Assembly (NCBI RefSeq): GCF_000826125.2
Contig: NZ_LN651372.1
Location: 511,952 to 575,951 of the forward strand
DNA from: Bhargavaea cecembensis
GTDB lineage: Bacteria > Bacillota > Bacilli > Bacillales_A > Planococcaceae
DNA length: 64,000 bases
Direction: 5' to 3'
The notes beneath the pieces were generated by a model. It was given only the letters and a program-made list of their open reading frames with translations. It had not been told where the DNA came from and did no database searches. The translations under genes were made by a program, and so were the position numbers. Shown here piece by piece: positions 35,250 through 44,273 of the stretch (positions within the stretch are counted from its first letter, which is position 1; every line of letters starts with the position of its first letter).

Positions 35250-37222
35250 GATTCGGTTCCCCCTTCTGTTGTTTCTTTTATGGCTTCCGTCAGCATGCCG
35301 ATCGCTTCATCGACCGAGCCTGCCTCAATCTGGGCGGCGGCATTGGTCAGGTGACCGCCGCCGCCGAGCCTTTCGGTGATGACCTGGACGTTCAGGTCGC
35401 CGAGAGACCGGGCACTGATCCCGATCCGCCCGTCCGGCCGTTCCGCCACGACGAATGAGGCGACGACCCCTTTCATCGAGAGCAGTGAATCGGCCGTCTG
35501 GGCGACGAGGACGGGGCTGTGCGGCTCTCCGTCCTGTCCATGGGCGATGACGATGCCCTCCCCGAAAAATTCGGCGGTCCGGATGATGTCCGCCCGGGCC
35601 AGGTACGTTCCGATATCTTCCCGCATGAGCCGCTGGATCAGCACCGTATCGGCACCGTTCGAGCGGAGGTACGAAGCGGCCTCGAATGTTCTGGAGCCCG
35701 TCCGCAGCGTGAAGCTCTTCGTATCGACGATGATGCCGGCGAGCATGGCGGTCGCTTCAAGCATGGAAAGCTTGTCGCCCTTCGGCTGATACTCAAGCAG
35801 TTCAGTGATGAGTTCCGCAGTCGACGAAGCGTACGGCTCCATATACACGAGAAGCGTGTCGGCGATGAATTCCTCGCCCCGCCGGTGGTGGTCGATGACG
35901 ACCGTCTTCTCCGCCTTCTGGAGCAGGCGCTCCTCGATGACGAAGCTCGGCTTGTGCGTGTCGACGATGACGAGCAGCGTCCGTTCGGTCATGATCGCCT
36001 GCGCCTCATCAGGCGTGAGGAAATGGCGGAACAGGTCGGGCTCCGAGCGGATTTCGTCCATGAGCCGGATGACGCTCGAGTCCAGCTCGTCAAAGTCGAT
36101 GACGACATAGCCCTCGACGTTGTTCATCTGGGCCATGCGGCGGACGCCGACGGACGCCCCGATCGCATCCATGTCCGGAAGCTTGTGGCCCATGACGATG
36201 ACCTTGTCGCTTTCCTGGATGAGGTCCCGCAGCGCATGCGAGATGACCCTCGCCCGGACGCGGGTCCGCTTCTCGACCGGATTGGTCTTGCCGCCGTAGA
36301 ACTTCACACGGCCGCTCGGCTGCTTGATCGCCACCTGGTCGCCTCCGCGGCCGAGGACGAGGTCGAGCCCCGACTGCGCCAGTTCCCCGAGTTCGGGAAG
36401 CGAGCCGGAGTCCGCCCCGATGCCGATGCTGAGCGTGAGCGCGGAGCTCTCCCTGGCCGTCTCTTCGCGGATGGCGTCCAGGATCCGGAACTTGTCCTTC
36501 TCCAGTTCGTGGAGGATCGATTCATTCAGCACGGCAAGGAAGCGGTCCGAACTGAACCGTTTCACGTAAATGCCGTACTCCGTGCCCCAGTTGTTGACGA
36601 TCGTCGTGACGAGGCTGTTCAGCCGGCTCTTTGTCTGGTCGTCCATGCCAGATGCCAGCTCATCATAATTATCGACGAGGATCATGCCGAGCACGGTCCG
36701 GTCCGCATAGTAGAGCGTCTCGATCTCGAGCTGCTCGGTGATGTCGAACAGATAGAAGAGCTTTTCTTCCGGCTTGTGGACGACCTTGTATTTCCGGTTT
36801 CCGAGAGAGACGACACCTTCATGTTCGGCGTCTTCCTTCATGAAGCTCCGGAAATCTTCGGACAGGCCGGTCAGGTCTTCGCCGATGAGCGTATCGTACT
36901 CGAGGAGCTGGGCCATGAATGGATTGGACCACTCGATCGTGTACCGGTCATCGACAAGCAAGATCCCGATCGGCATTTCGAGCAGCGCCTCTTCGCCGAC
37001 CTTCTTCATCCGGTAGGAGAGGTTCTCGATATGCTTTTCGGTCTCTGCGTAGGTCTTCGCCTCGGTCCGCCAGGCAACGGCCAGAGCGGCCGCTGCGGCA
37101 ATGGCGAACAGGATGCCCGCCCATTCCCGGTACAGCGTGACCGGCACCACGGCAATGGCCGCGATGACCGTCAGAGCCAGAAGCGGGATCCGTATCGGTC
37201 GTTGTCTGAAAAAAGTTCCCAT
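35246..37222 (-). CDS. gdpP: Cyclic-di-AMP phosphodiesterase GdpP
   Basis: A 658-residue membrane enzyme that hydrolyses c-di-AMP to pApA, affecting osmotic and wall homeostasis and beta-lactam tolerance. Two TM helices at about 14-50; haem-binding-type PAS about 75-150; degenerate GGDEF about 170-300; DHH/DHHA1 catalytic part about 335-650 with [25 protein letters not shown] and [10 protein letters not shown]. All catalytic motifs are intact. Conserved order yybS-gdpP-rplI-dnaB. Confidence 0.96.
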   Translation of the reverse strand: MGTFFRQRPIRIPLLALTVIAAIAVVPVTLYREWAGILFAIAAAAALAVAWRTEAKTYAETEKHIENLSYRMKKVGEEALLEMPIGILLVDDRYTIEWSNPFMAQLLEYDTLIGEDLTGLSEDFRSFMKEDAEHEGVVSLGNRKYKVVHKPEEKLFYLFDITEQLEIETLYYADRTVLGMILVDNYDELASGMDDQTKSRLNSLVTTIVNNWGTEYGIYVKRFSSDRFLAVLNESILHELEKDKFRILDAIREETARESSALTLSIGIGADSGSLPELGELAQSGLDLVLGRGGDQVAIKQPSGRVKFYGGKTNPVEKRTRVRARVISHALRDLIQESDKVIVMGHKLPDMDAIGASVGVRRMAQMNNVEGYVVIDFDELDSSVIRLMDEIRSEPDLFRHFLTPDEAQAIMTERTLLVIVDTHKPSFVIEERLLQKAEKTVVIDHHRRGEEFIADTLLVYMEPYASSTAELITELLEYQPKGDKLSMLEATAMLAGIIVDTKSFTLRTGSRTFEAASYLRSNGADTVLIQRLMREDIGTYLARADIIRTAEFFGEGIVIAHGQDGEPHSPVLVAQTADSLLSMKGVVASFVVAERPDGRIGISARSLGDLNVQVITERLGGGGHLTNAAAQIEAGSVDEAIGMLTEAIKETTEGGTES

Positions 37223-37233
37223 TCGTCAGCCAC

Positions 37234-38175
37234 TCACTTTCCTTTGCTTCCCGTGATGAATCCCCTGAGATTGAATCCGGTATCGATGATGCCGAGCAGA
37301 ACGACAATCGCCGACAGCGGAAAAGCGAACAGGACGGCGATCACGAGCACCCACTTCGGGTAGCCGGTGGCATGCACGGCGTACGCCAGGAGCGAGAGGC
37401 CCTGGATGAAGAACAGCACCCTCAGGACAAACATGGCGTTGTTGATGATCAGGTGCATCATCGTTCCGGGCTCCGGCGTCGAGACGAGCGACAGGATCAG
37501 CACAAGCGCGTAATAAACGAGCAGGATGGCCGGAAGTTTCATGCTCCGGAACTTCCCGAATTTCGGAATGTCCGCACCGAGCCGCTTCATGAGCGGAAGG
37601 ATAATCGATATCATGATGAACGCCGTCAAGTACGAACCGAGGATGAACACGGACGGGACGAGGGTTTGCATGAGAAGGATCATCTGGTTCACCATTTCGT
37701 CGTATCCGTCCGGCAGCCGGCCGAATCGTTCCATGATCTCGCCTGTCTGCGCGTAGTACGCCCGGAGCGTGTCCATCAGCTCGGCGATGATATTCATGTC
37801 GAGGAAGGCGACGGCCGCTGCGTACTGCAGGACGCCGGTGATGAGAATGGCCAGTCCTGCAGCCATGAAAATGTAAAGCTTGGTTTTGCCGGTCCGGACG
37901 CCGTCCCCGATGACAAAGCCGATCGGTGCGTTCAGGAGGGCGAGCAGAAGCCCGCCCGGCCCGGCAATGAGGAATGAAAGGACAACCCCTGCAACCGCGA
38001 CCAGCAGAGACGGTCCGCGGCTGTACCTGGCACCGTAGAGTGCGAGGGGGAGCGGGATGGCAAACACGGTGACCGCGCCGATGATCGGCACATAATAAGT
38101 GAGTGCCGCCAACAGGGCGAACAGGGCGGCCATCATGGCTCCGAAGGTCGTCCTTCTCGCTTGATCTGTACCCAT
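37234..38175 (-). CDS. yybS: YybS-family DUF2232 membrane protein
   Basis: A 313-residue protein with about eight hydrophobic segments, S-component-like in appearance. Function not established. AAGAAGG precedes the ATG. Co-transcribed with gdpP (11-base gap), a neighbourhood conserved in Bacillales. Confidence 0.88.
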   Translation of the reverse strand: MGTDQARRTTFGAMMAALFALLAALTYYVPIIGAVTVFAIPLPLALYGARYSRGPSLLVAVAGVVLSFLIAGPGGLLLALLNAPIGFVIGDGVRTGKTKLYIFMAAGLAILITGVLQYAAAVAFLDMNIIAELMDTLRAYYAQTGEIMERFGRLPDGYDEMVNQMILLMQTLVPSVFILGSYLTAFIMISIILPLMKRLGADIPKFGKFRSMKLPAILLVYYALVLILSLVSTPEPGTMMHLIINNAMFVLRVLFFIQGLSLLAYAVHATGYPKWVLVIAVLFAFPLSAIVVLLGIIDTGFNLRGFITGSKGK

Positions 38176-38232
38176 TGTCAGCCTTCTTTCAAATTAGGAT
38201 TCCCATCAGAATCACAATGGAATCTTCCTATC

Positions 38233-38261
38233 ATTGTATCATGTTTCGGGGGAGGGACCAA
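38233..38261 (-). promoter_or_regulatory. Probable promoter of yybS-gdpP-rplI-dnaB
   Basis: TTGGTC (38256-38261), 17 bases, TACAAT (38233-38238) on the minus strand, immediately after the tandem terminators of rpsR. Confidence 0.55.
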
Positions 38262-38338
38262 AAAAGGGACGGGTGTCCGCATCGGCTGCGGAGCCCGTCC
38301 GTAAAATGGAAAAGAAGCCCCGGACCGGCCGGGGCTTC
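38261..38338 (-). terminator. Tandem terminators after rpsR
   Basis: Two hairpins in series: GAAGCCCCGG (38314-38323) with 38329-38338 then a TTTT tail, and GGACGGG..TCCGCA (38267-38281) with 38287-38300 then a T6 tail (minus strand). Together they insulate the rpsF operon from yybS. Confidence 0.8.
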
Positions 38339-38347
38339 CTTGATAAA

Positions 38348-38581
38348 TCAGCGTTCTTCCGAAGTGAATGGGAGAAGACCCATGATCCGGGCGCGCTTGA
38401 TTGCGAGCGTAAGTTTACGCTGCCATTTCGCGCTTGTTCCTGTTACACGGCGAGGGAGGATTTTCCCGCGCTCGGAGATGAACTTTTTAAGCAGATCGAC
38501 GTCTTTGTAGTCGATGCGCGTAATGTTGTTGGAAGTAAAGTAGCAGACTTTGCGGCGTCTGCGTCCACGACGTGGTGCCAT
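38348..38581 (-). CDS. rpsR: 30S ribosomal protein S18
   Basis: A 77-residue basic protein with the family core [24 protein letters not shown]. Partner of S6 on the 30S platform. The N-terminus [15 protein letters not shown] keeps one Cys; no CxxC zinc motif. Last gene of rpsF-ssb-rpsR. Confidence 0.97.
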   Translation of the reverse strand: MAPRRGRRRRKVCYFTSNNITRIDYKDVDLLKKFISERGKILPRRVTGTSAKWQRKLTLAIKRARIMGLLPFTSEER

Positions 38582-38620
38582 GCGTTTCGCCTCCTTTGCT
38601 CATAGATGCACGCATCCTGA

Positions 38621-39145
38621 TCAGAACGGCAGGTCGTCGTCCGATACTTCGATCGGGCCGCCGCCCGGCGTGAACGGATCCTCGTCGGTGCGTGTGTAGT
38701 TATTTTGATTCGGGGATTGCCCCTGATAATTCGGCTGCTGGTTCTGGTTCTGCTGGTTTCCGTAGGACGGAGCGGACTGCTGGTTCCCGTAGGACGGTGA
38801 ACCTTGCTGGCGGTCTGCCGTTGCACCCCGCGGTTCCAGGAATTGGACGCTGTCCGCCACAACTTCCGTCATGAAGACGCGTTTTCCGTCCTGGCCGTCG
38901 AAACTGCTCGTTTCAATCCGGCCGTCGACACCTGCGAGGCTTCCCTTGCGGAGGAAGTTGGCCACGTTCTCGGCCTGCTTTCTCCAGGTCACCACGTTGA
39001 TGAAGTCCGCTTCCCGCTCACCCCGCTGGTTCGTGAACGTCCGGTTCACGGCCAGTGTGAAGCGGGTCATGGCAATGCCCGACTGGGTGTATTTCAGTTC
39101 AGGATCCTTCGTTAACCTTCCGACTAGGACAACACGGTTGATCAT
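38621..39145 (-). CDS. ssb: Single-stranded DNA-binding protein
   Basis: A 174-residue SSB: OB fold 1-105 ([17 protein letters not shown]), a Gln/Asn/Gly-rich flexible linker and the acidic tip DDDLPF that recruits repair and replication partners. In the rpsF-ssb-rpsR operon. Confidence 0.97.
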   Translation of the reverse strand: MINRVVLVGRLTKDPELKYTQSGIAMTRFTLAVNRTFTNQRGEREADFINVVTWRKQAENVANFLRKGSLAGVDGRIETSSFDGQDGKRVFMTEVVADSVQFLEPRGATADRQQGSPSYGNQQSAPSYGNQQNQNQQPNYQGQSPNQNNYTRTDEDPFTPGGGPIEVSDDDLPF

Positions 39146-39192
39146 CAGTAAACAACCCCCTTTGTAATAGTCTGGCTTATAACGTCAGCTCA

Positions 39193-39480
39193 TCAGTCTT
39201 CTTCGCGGATCGCGATGTGACGGATGATGTTCTCGTTGATGTTCGCGAGACGCGTGAACTCATCGATCGCTTCTGCAGGCGCATTGATCTTCACGATCTG
39301 GTAGATACCTTCACGGAAGTCGTTGATCTCGTAAGCGAGACGGCGCTTGCCCCATTCCTTCGACTCGATGATCTCCGCGCCGTTCGAAGTGAGGATTCCG
39401 TCAAAACGCTCAACAAGCGCTTTTTTCGCCTCGTCTTCGATCTTCGGCTGGATAATGTACATGATTTCGTACTTATTCAT
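39193..39480 (-). CDS. rpsF: 30S ribosomal protein S6
   Basis: A 95-residue protein starting [10 protein letters not shown] at the ATG at 39480, which has a strong AAGGAGG; earlier in-frame codons overlap the structured leader. First gene of the operon; S6:S18 probably autoregulates through the leader. Confidence 0.97.
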   Translation of the reverse strand: MNKYEIMYIIQPKIEDEAKKALVERFDGILTSNGAEIIESKEWGKRRLAYEINDFREGIYQIVKINAPAEAIDEFTRLANINENIIRHIAIREED

Positions 39481-39489
39481 CAAGATGTC

Positions 39490-39540
39490 ACCTCCTTGTG
39501 GACGTATGGCCCGGCGCGTTTTGCGGCGGGCAAGGAGTAA
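39490..39540 (-). promoter_or_regulatory. rpsF leader with SD-sequestering stem (S6:S18-type autoregulatory element)
   Basis: In the transcript CTCCTTG (39531-39537) can pair with CAAGGAG (39492-39498), which contains the rpsF Shine-Dalgarno sequence; an inner GCCCG/CGGGC stem and CCG triplets lie between. This resembles the S6:S18 leader motif known upstream of rpsF. Assignment rests on position and pairing, not on a covariance model. Confidence 0.6.
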
Positions 39541-39568
39541 AATAATCAATACTTACTCACATCGGTTT

Positions 39569-39597
39569 ATTCTACCACAGGGCTTGTCTGATTTCAA
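39569..39597 (-). promoter_or_regulatory. Sigma-A promoter of rpsF-ssb-rpsR
   Basis: TTGAAA (39592-39597), 17 bases, TAGAAT (39569-39574) on the minus strand. Confidence 0.8.
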
Positions 39598-39684
39598 CCT
39601 GGAATTAAACAGGAGAATGGGCGATTTTGGGCGGGATTGATTTCCGCTCCGGAGACTCGCTTGCCGCGGTCGTCGCCTGATAAG

Positions 39685-39698
39685 ATTTCCCGGGAAAC
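39685..39698. promoter_or_regulatory. Noc-binding site (NBS)
   Basis: ATTTCCCGGGAAAC differs from the Noc palindrome ATTTCCCGGGAAAT at the last base only. Intergenic, between the rpsF promoter and a DUF3267 gene. Confidence 0.75.
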
Positions 39699-39802
39699 GT
39701 CTTCCGGCGGATGTGAAGGTGGTGGGGGGGCTGTCCGGTGGAGTATGATTCAGGCAGAGGGTTGAGTTTCATCGTTATTTTTTCCAGAAAAGAGGATCAA
39801 TC

Positions 39803-40402
39803 ATGGATTTTTCACAGTTGGAGGGACGGGAGCCGGACCGGGTAGTGGAACTGGACCTGATGAAGGTGGCGAAGGAGAGCCTCTGGCTGACACTGCTGTC
39901 AACCGTCTTCCTCTTTTTGGGCAATGCACTGCTGCACAGCCTATTCCGCGGGGACGGATTCGAGTTCACCTTTTCGATCAAGGGGATCATCATCGGAACG
40001 CTTCTGTTCATCGCCGGGTACGTCGTCCTGATCGTCGTTCATGAGGCGTTCCATCTGCTCGGGTTCCGGCTGTTTGGCGGCGTTCCGTTCCGGGAAATGG
40101 CATTCGGCCTCAATCTCGAAGCCGGCATCGCCTATGCGACGACCAAAGTTCCGATCCATAACCGGGGCATGCGCAAGGCGCTGCTGCTGCCGCTCTGGAT
40201 GACCGGCATCCTGCCGGCTGCGGTCGGCCTCTGGCTCGACAGCTATCTTCTTTTATTCCTGTCCGCCTGGCTGATCGGCGGGGCGGCGGGAGACCTGGCG
40301 ATGGACCGGGAACTGAAGCGGCTGCCGGGGGACTGGCTCATCAAAGATGATCCTGAGAAGCCGAAGCTCTACGCCTACAGCCCGGGTCCGGACGGCGAAT
40401 AA
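39803..40402 (+). CDS. DUF3267 family membrane protein with zincin-like HExxH motif
   Basis: A 199-residue protein with four to five hydrophobic segments. HEAFH in a membrane helix (VVLIVVHEAFHLLGF, about residue 80) is an HExxH metalloprotease-type motif typical of DUF3267; a later conserved Asp/Asn ligand could be in GGAAGDLAMD. A membrane zinc peptidase is plausible but unproven. Plus-strand gene in a mostly minus-strand region. AAAAGAGGAT precedes the start. Confidence 0.8.
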   Translation: MDFSQLEGREPDRVVELDLMKVAKESLWLTLLSTVFLFLGNALLHSLFRGDGFEFTFSIKGIIIGTLLFIAGYVVLIVVHEAFHLLGFRLFGGVPFREMAFGLNLEAGIAYATTKVPIHNRGMRKALLLPLWMTGILPAAVGLWLDSYLLLFLSAWLIGGAAGDLAMDRELKRLPGDWLIKDDPEKPKLYAYSPGPDGE

Positions 40403-40403
40403 T

Positions 40404-40443
40404 AAAAACAGCTCCGCGGAGATAAACCCGCGGAGCTGTTTTT
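40404..40443. terminator. Bidirectional terminator between DUF3267 gene and ychF
   Basis: Perfect 16-bp stem (40404-40419 with 40428-40443), 8-base loop, A-run left and T-run right. Confidence 0.9.
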
Positions 40444-40453
40444 GGTTGTGTTC

Positions 40454-41554
40454 TTATACGTTAAAGCGGAACAGCATGACGTCGCCGTCCTGCACGACGT
40501 ATTCCTTACCTTCGAGGCGGACCTTGCCGGCTTCCTTCGCGGCCGCCATCGAACCGGCCGCGAGCAGGTCTTCATAGGAGACCGTCTCTGCGCGGATGAA
40601 TCCGCGTTCAAAGTCGGTATGGATGACGCCCGCACACTGCGGAGCCTTCATGCCTTTGCGGAACGTCCAGGCGCGCACTTCTTTTTCGCCCGCCGTGAAG
40701 TACGTGGCGAGGCCGAGCAGCCGGTAGGCCGCACGGATGAGCTGGTCGAGTCCGGCTTCCCGGATGCCGAGCTCTTCGAGGAACATCGCCTTCTCCTCGT
40801 CATCAAGTTCGGCCATTTCCTCTTCGATCTTCGCACAGACGACGATCACCTCGGCATTGTCTCCCTCGGCGAACTCGCGCACTTTCTGGACGTACTCGTT
40901 GCCGTCCGGATCCGCGATGTCGTCTTCGGATACGTTGGCGACGTAGAGCATCGGCTTGATCGTCAGCAAGTTCATCCCTTTGATGACCTTCAGCTCGTCA
41001 TCCGTGAAGTCGACCGAGCGGGCCGGCTTCTCGTTTTCGAACGCTTCCTTCAGCCGGACGAGGATCGGCTCTTCCAGCATCGCTTCCTTGTCTTTCGACT
41101 TGACCATCTTCGACACGCGGGTGAGGCGCTTGTCGACGCTTTCGAGGTCGGCCAGGATGAGTTCGAGGTTGATCACTTCGATATCCTCGATCGGATCGAC
41201 TTTTCCGGACACGTGCGTAATGTTCTCGTCGGCGAAGCAGCGGACGACCTCGCAGATCGCGTCCACTTCCCGGATATGGGAAAGGAACTTGTTTCCGAGG
41301 CCTTCGCCTTTGCTGGCCCCTTTGACGATCCCGGCGATGTCGGTGAATTCGAACGCGGTCGGGACCGTCTTCTTCGGCTTCACGAGCTCGGTCAGCTTAT
41401 TGAGCCGCTCATCGGGCACTTCCACGATGCCGACGTTCGGGTCGATCGTGCAGAACGGATAGTTTGCCGCTTCCGCACCGGATTTGGTGATGGCGTTGAA
41501 CAGGGTCGACTTCCCGACGTTCGGGAGACCGACGATTCCGGCAGTTAGTGCCAT
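40454..41554 (-). CDS. ychF: Ribosome-associated ATPase/GTPase YchF
   Basis: A 366-residue Obg-family protein that prefers ATP. G1 GLPNVGKSTLFN, G3 DIAGIV, C-terminal TGS domain with QCAGVIHTDFERGFIRAE. Implicated in translation and oxidative-stress control. Start at the ATG at 41554 gives the family-standard length. Confidence 0.96.
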   Translation of the reverse strand: MALTAGIVGLPNVGKSTLFNAITKSGAEAANYPFCTIDPNVGIVEVPDERLNKLTELVKPKKTVPTAFEFTDIAGIVKGASKGEGLGNKFLSHIREVDAICEVVRCFADENITHVSGKVDPIEDIEVINLELILADLESVDKRLTRVSKMVKSKDKEAMLEEPILVRLKEAFENEKPARSVDFTDDELKVIKGMNLLTIKPMLYVANVSEDDIADPDGNEYVQKVREFAEGDNAEVIVVCAKIEEEMAELDDEEKAMFLEELGIREAGLDQLIRAAYRLLGLATYFTAGEKEVRAWTFRKGMKAPQCAGVIHTDFERGFIRAETVSYEDLLAAGSMAAAKEAGKVRLEGKEYVVQDGDVMLFRFNV

Positions 41555-41663
41555 GGTTTTCCACAACCTTTCGATCTATGCAAATCATTAAGGGGCGCCT
41601 TGCCCCAGCTTGATCAGTTTCCACAACCTTTTCATTATAGGAAATAAAGGCCGGAACTGTCCA

Positions 41664-41867
41664 TCATTCGCCTGTGTCGGCTTGTTGGAGGATGCGTTTC
41701 ATCTTTTTCTCGAACTCCCGCCTCGGGATAAGGACACTGTGCTGGCAGCCGGTGCATTTGATCCGGATGTCCGCGCCCATGCGGATGATCTTCCAGGCGT
41801 TCGTCCCGCACGGATGCTGTTTCTTCATTTCCACGACGTCCCCGATGGCATACTGCTTGCTTTCCAT
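41664..41867 (-). CDS. DUF951 small zinc-ribbon-like protein (YyzM)
   Basis: A 67-residue protein: YAIGDVVEMKKQHPCGTNAW and DIRIKCTGCQHSVLIPRREFEKK are the DUF951 signature, with three Cys and one His that may bind zinc. Function unknown. GGAGGTG decides the ATG at 41867 over a GTG three codons upstream. Conserved between an MscS channel gene and ychF. Confidence 0.9.
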   Translation of the reverse strand: MESKQYAIGDVVEMKKQHPCGTNAWKIIRMGADIRIKCTGCQHSVLIPRREFEKKMKRILQQADTGE

Positions 41868-41897
41868 TCTGCTCACCTCCGGCTGCAGGTTGTTGGC

Positions 41898-42854
41898 TCA
41901 CTGGCCGTCGTTCTTTGTGCCTTTCTTGTCCACCATGACCATTTTCGGGTAGGCGCTTTCGATATGATTGTCTTCCAGGAACTTCTTCAGGTCTTTCCGC
42001 AGCCGCCGCTCCACGGCATACTGCATCATCGGGGCCGTTTCCGCCGTGATCCGCAGAAGGATTTCATGTGCTTCGAGGCTCTGGACGCCGAGCAGCTCCG
42101 GCGGTGCGAGGATTTCCGGATAGTCTTCCTTGCCCATGATCCCGGCCAGGAAAGAGCGGATGAGCGATTCGGTTTCCTGGAGATTCGTCTCCCGGGCGAT
42201 GCTGATGTCGATGACCGCAGTGGAATTGTAAATCGACGAATTCACGACTTCCGTGATCGACCCGTTCGGGATGATGTACAGCTCGCCCGTGTAGGTTTTG
42301 ATCTTTGTCGTGCGGAGGCCGATTTCCTCGACCGTTCCGACGGCATCTCCGATCTTCACATAGTCACCGACCGAGAACTGGTCTTCAAAAATAACGAAGA
42401 ACCCGGTGATGATATCCTTCACGAGACTCTGCGCGCCGAACCCGACGGCCAGGCCGAGAACCCCCGCCCCCGCGAGCAGGCCGGCAACATTGATCTTGAA
42501 GATCGACAGGATTGCCATGATCGCAGAAAAGTAGACCACGTAAGCGAGGACGTTCTCCAGAAGCTTGATGAGCGTCCGTTCCCGCCGCTCCGTGGCTCGG
42601 ATCGGACCTTTCAGCTTGATGCTGAACGCCCGCCGGATGACCGACTTTCCGACTCTCACGAAGAGGGCGGACAATGTGATGATGACGATGATCTTCAGTC
42701 CGATGAATCCGAGCCGGATCCAGGTGTCTTCACTGAGTATCATGTCTTTGAGTGAGCTGAGCATGTCAAATGACTGTTGAAGGTCTTCGTTGATTTCTTT
42801 TGAGACCGGTGTCTCCGGTGTCTCCGGTGTTTCCGGTGTTGGCGTCTGCGCCAT
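41898..42854 (-). CDS. Small-conductance mechanosensitive channel, MscS family
   Basis: A 318-residue channel: N-terminal Pro/Thr/Glu-rich tract (TPETPETPETP), about three TM helices (around 50-70, 95-120 and 120-145), pore helix GLLAGAGVLGLAVGFGAQSLVKD, then the beta and alpha/beta cytoplasmic vestibule. Opens on membrane tension to release osmolytes during hypo-osmotic shock. Confidence 0.92.
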   Translation of the reverse strand: MAQTPTPETPETPETPVSKEINEDLQQSFDMLSSLKDMILSEDTWIRLGFIGLKIIVIITLSALFVRVGKSVIRRAFSIKLKGPIRATERRERTLIKLLENVLAYVVYFSAIMAILSIFKINVAGLLAGAGVLGLAVGFGAQSLVKDIITGFFVIFEDQFSVGDYVKIGDAVGTVEEIGLRTTKIKTYTGELYIIPNGSITEVVNSSIYNSTAVIDISIARETNLQETESLIRSFLAGIMGKEDYPEILAPPELLGVQSLEAHEILLRITAETAPMMQYAVERRLRKDLKKFLEDNHIESAYPKMVMVDKKGTKNDGQ

Positions 42855-42941
42855 ATTAATCTACCTCCCGCATAAAACCCTCGTATATCGTCTCATCTTT
42901 TCGCGTATACTTCCAAAAACACGCATGGAAATGAGGGTCCT

Positions 42942-43532
42942 ATGATGACCATTGCGGCTCTGACGATTCAGGAACGTTTTCATCATTCGGAACCGGGATG
43001 TGCCTGGCGGCTGTCGACCACGCTCTTGAGGAATGTTCCGTTCGGGGAGCGTCCGATCCGGTTTGTCTGCATCGGAACCGACCGGTCGACGGGCGATTCA
43101 TACGGCCCGCTCACCGGCACGGCCCTGTTCGAGCAGGCCGGGTTCCCGTTTCCGCTTATCGGGACGCTTGAGCAGCCCCTGCATGCCCTCAATCTTGAAC
43201 AGAAGCTGAACCCTGGCAGAAAATCGGACCAGGTGTTCACGGTTGCAATCGATGCCTGCCTCGGAAAGCCGGCCCATATCGGCCAGATCATCGTCGAGGA
43301 CAGGCCGCTCAAACCCGGCCGGGCTGTCGGGAAGACCCTTCCGCCGGTCGGCGATCTGTCCATCAAGGGAGTGGTCAATGCCGCCGTCGGGGACGGCCAT
43401 GAGGCGCTGCGGAACACCCGGCTGCATCTCCCGTTCATGATGAGCCGGCTGACGGCACGGGCGATCTTACTCGCCTGGCACCGGCATGAATCCAAAAGCG
43501 TACAGGATGCCGGTCACGACCGCCACGACTAG
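42942..43532 (+). CDS. yyaC: Spore protease-like protein YyaC (DUF1256)
   Basis: A 196-residue protein: RFVCIGTDRSTGDSYGPLTGTALFE and PFPLIGTLEQPLHALNL are YyaC/GPR-like core motifs. In spore formers it is made under sporulation control. Its last about 20 residues (HESKSVQDAGHDRHD) overlap the 3' end of the convergent DUF554 gene by 66 bases and look like read-through of a lost stop. Presence indicates spore-forming ancestry. Confidence 0.85.
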   Translation: MMTIAALTIQERFHHSEPGCAWRLSTTLLRNVPFGERPIRFVCIGTDRSTGDSYGPLTGTALFEQAGFPFPLIGTLEQPLHALNLEQKLNPGRKSDQVFTVAIDACLGKPAHIGQIIVEDRPLKPGRAVGKTLPPVGDLSIKGVVNAAVGDGHEALRNTRLHLPFMMSRLTARAILLAWHRHESKSVQDAGHDRHD

Positions 43533-44204
43533 GATTCCCGGTATGAGGTTGGCCACCCGGATCTTCGTCAGGCCGATCAGGTTGAGGCCGATCGCCAGGA
43601 TCATCAGGCCGCCCGTTGCCGTCATTTCCCTGATGAAGAACTGCAGCATGTCATCCGGGACGAAAAGGCTGATCTGAGTGGCGAGGAGGGTGATCGCCCC
43701 CTGGTATACGAAGACGGGCAGAGCGGCGAGAATGACGCCGATGCCGAGCGTGGAGCTCAGGATGAGGGCCGTGAAGCCGTCGATGATCCCCTTCGCAATC
43801 AGGATATCGTGGTCATTCCTGAGGCCGCTGTCGATCGCTCCGATGATGGACATGGAACCGATGACGAAGATGAGCGTCGCCGTCACAAAGCCCCGGGCAA
43901 TTCCCTGACGCCCTTCATCGTCCTTGTCTTTTCCGCCGAGCGATTCCATCCAGGCGCCCAGCCGGTTGAGCCGGCCGTCAAGATCCATCCACTCGCCGAT
44001 TGCCGCCCCGATCACGATGGAGATGATGACAATGATGATTTGTGTGCTTGCAAAGCTCATTTGAAGACCGATGGCCATGACTGCGAGGCCGATCGCATAG
44101 GTCACGGTTTCTTTGATTCTATCGGGGATGTTGCTGAGGAATCTCCCAATGATCGATCCGATGATGATAAGTGCCACGTTGATGAGTGTCCCGTAAAGGA
44201 CCAT
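43467..44204 (-). CDS. DUF554 membrane protein (YdfK/YqgA-like)
   Basis: A 245-residue protein with six or seven hydrophobic segments (IGSIIGRFLSNIPDRIKETVTYAIGLAVMAIG, FVTATLIFVIGSMSIIGAIDSGL). Function unknown; predicted transporter. Located between yyaC and the spo0J terminator. Confidence 0.85.
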   Translation of the reverse strand: MVLYGTLINVALIIIGSIIGRFLSNIPDRIKETVTYAIGLAVMAIGLQMSFASTQIIIVIISIVIGAAIGEWMDLDGRLNRLGAWMESLGGKDKDDEGRQGIARGFVTATLIFVIGSMSIIGAIDSGLRNDHDILIAKGIIDGFTALILSSTLGIGVILAALPVFVYQGAITLLATQISLFVPDDMLQFFIREMTATGGLMILAIGLNLIGLTKIRVANLIPGILVVAVVTGILYAFGFMPVPGE

Positions 44205-44225
44205 GGGAAAGCCCCCGTCCTGTCA

Positions 44226-44270
44226 AAAAATATACCCGCCCTTCCTCATTCGGGAAAAAGGGCAGGTTTT
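44226..44270 (-). terminator. Terminator of soj-spo0J
   Basis: ACCCGCCCTT (44234-44243) pairs with AAGGGCAGGT (44258-44267) with one mismatch; TATATTTTTT tail on the minus strand. Confidence 0.75.
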
Positions 44271-44273
44271 CTT

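Noticed and set aside
35519..37363. 614-residue open frame antisense to gdpP
   Set aside because: Shadow of gdpP with the same biased composition.
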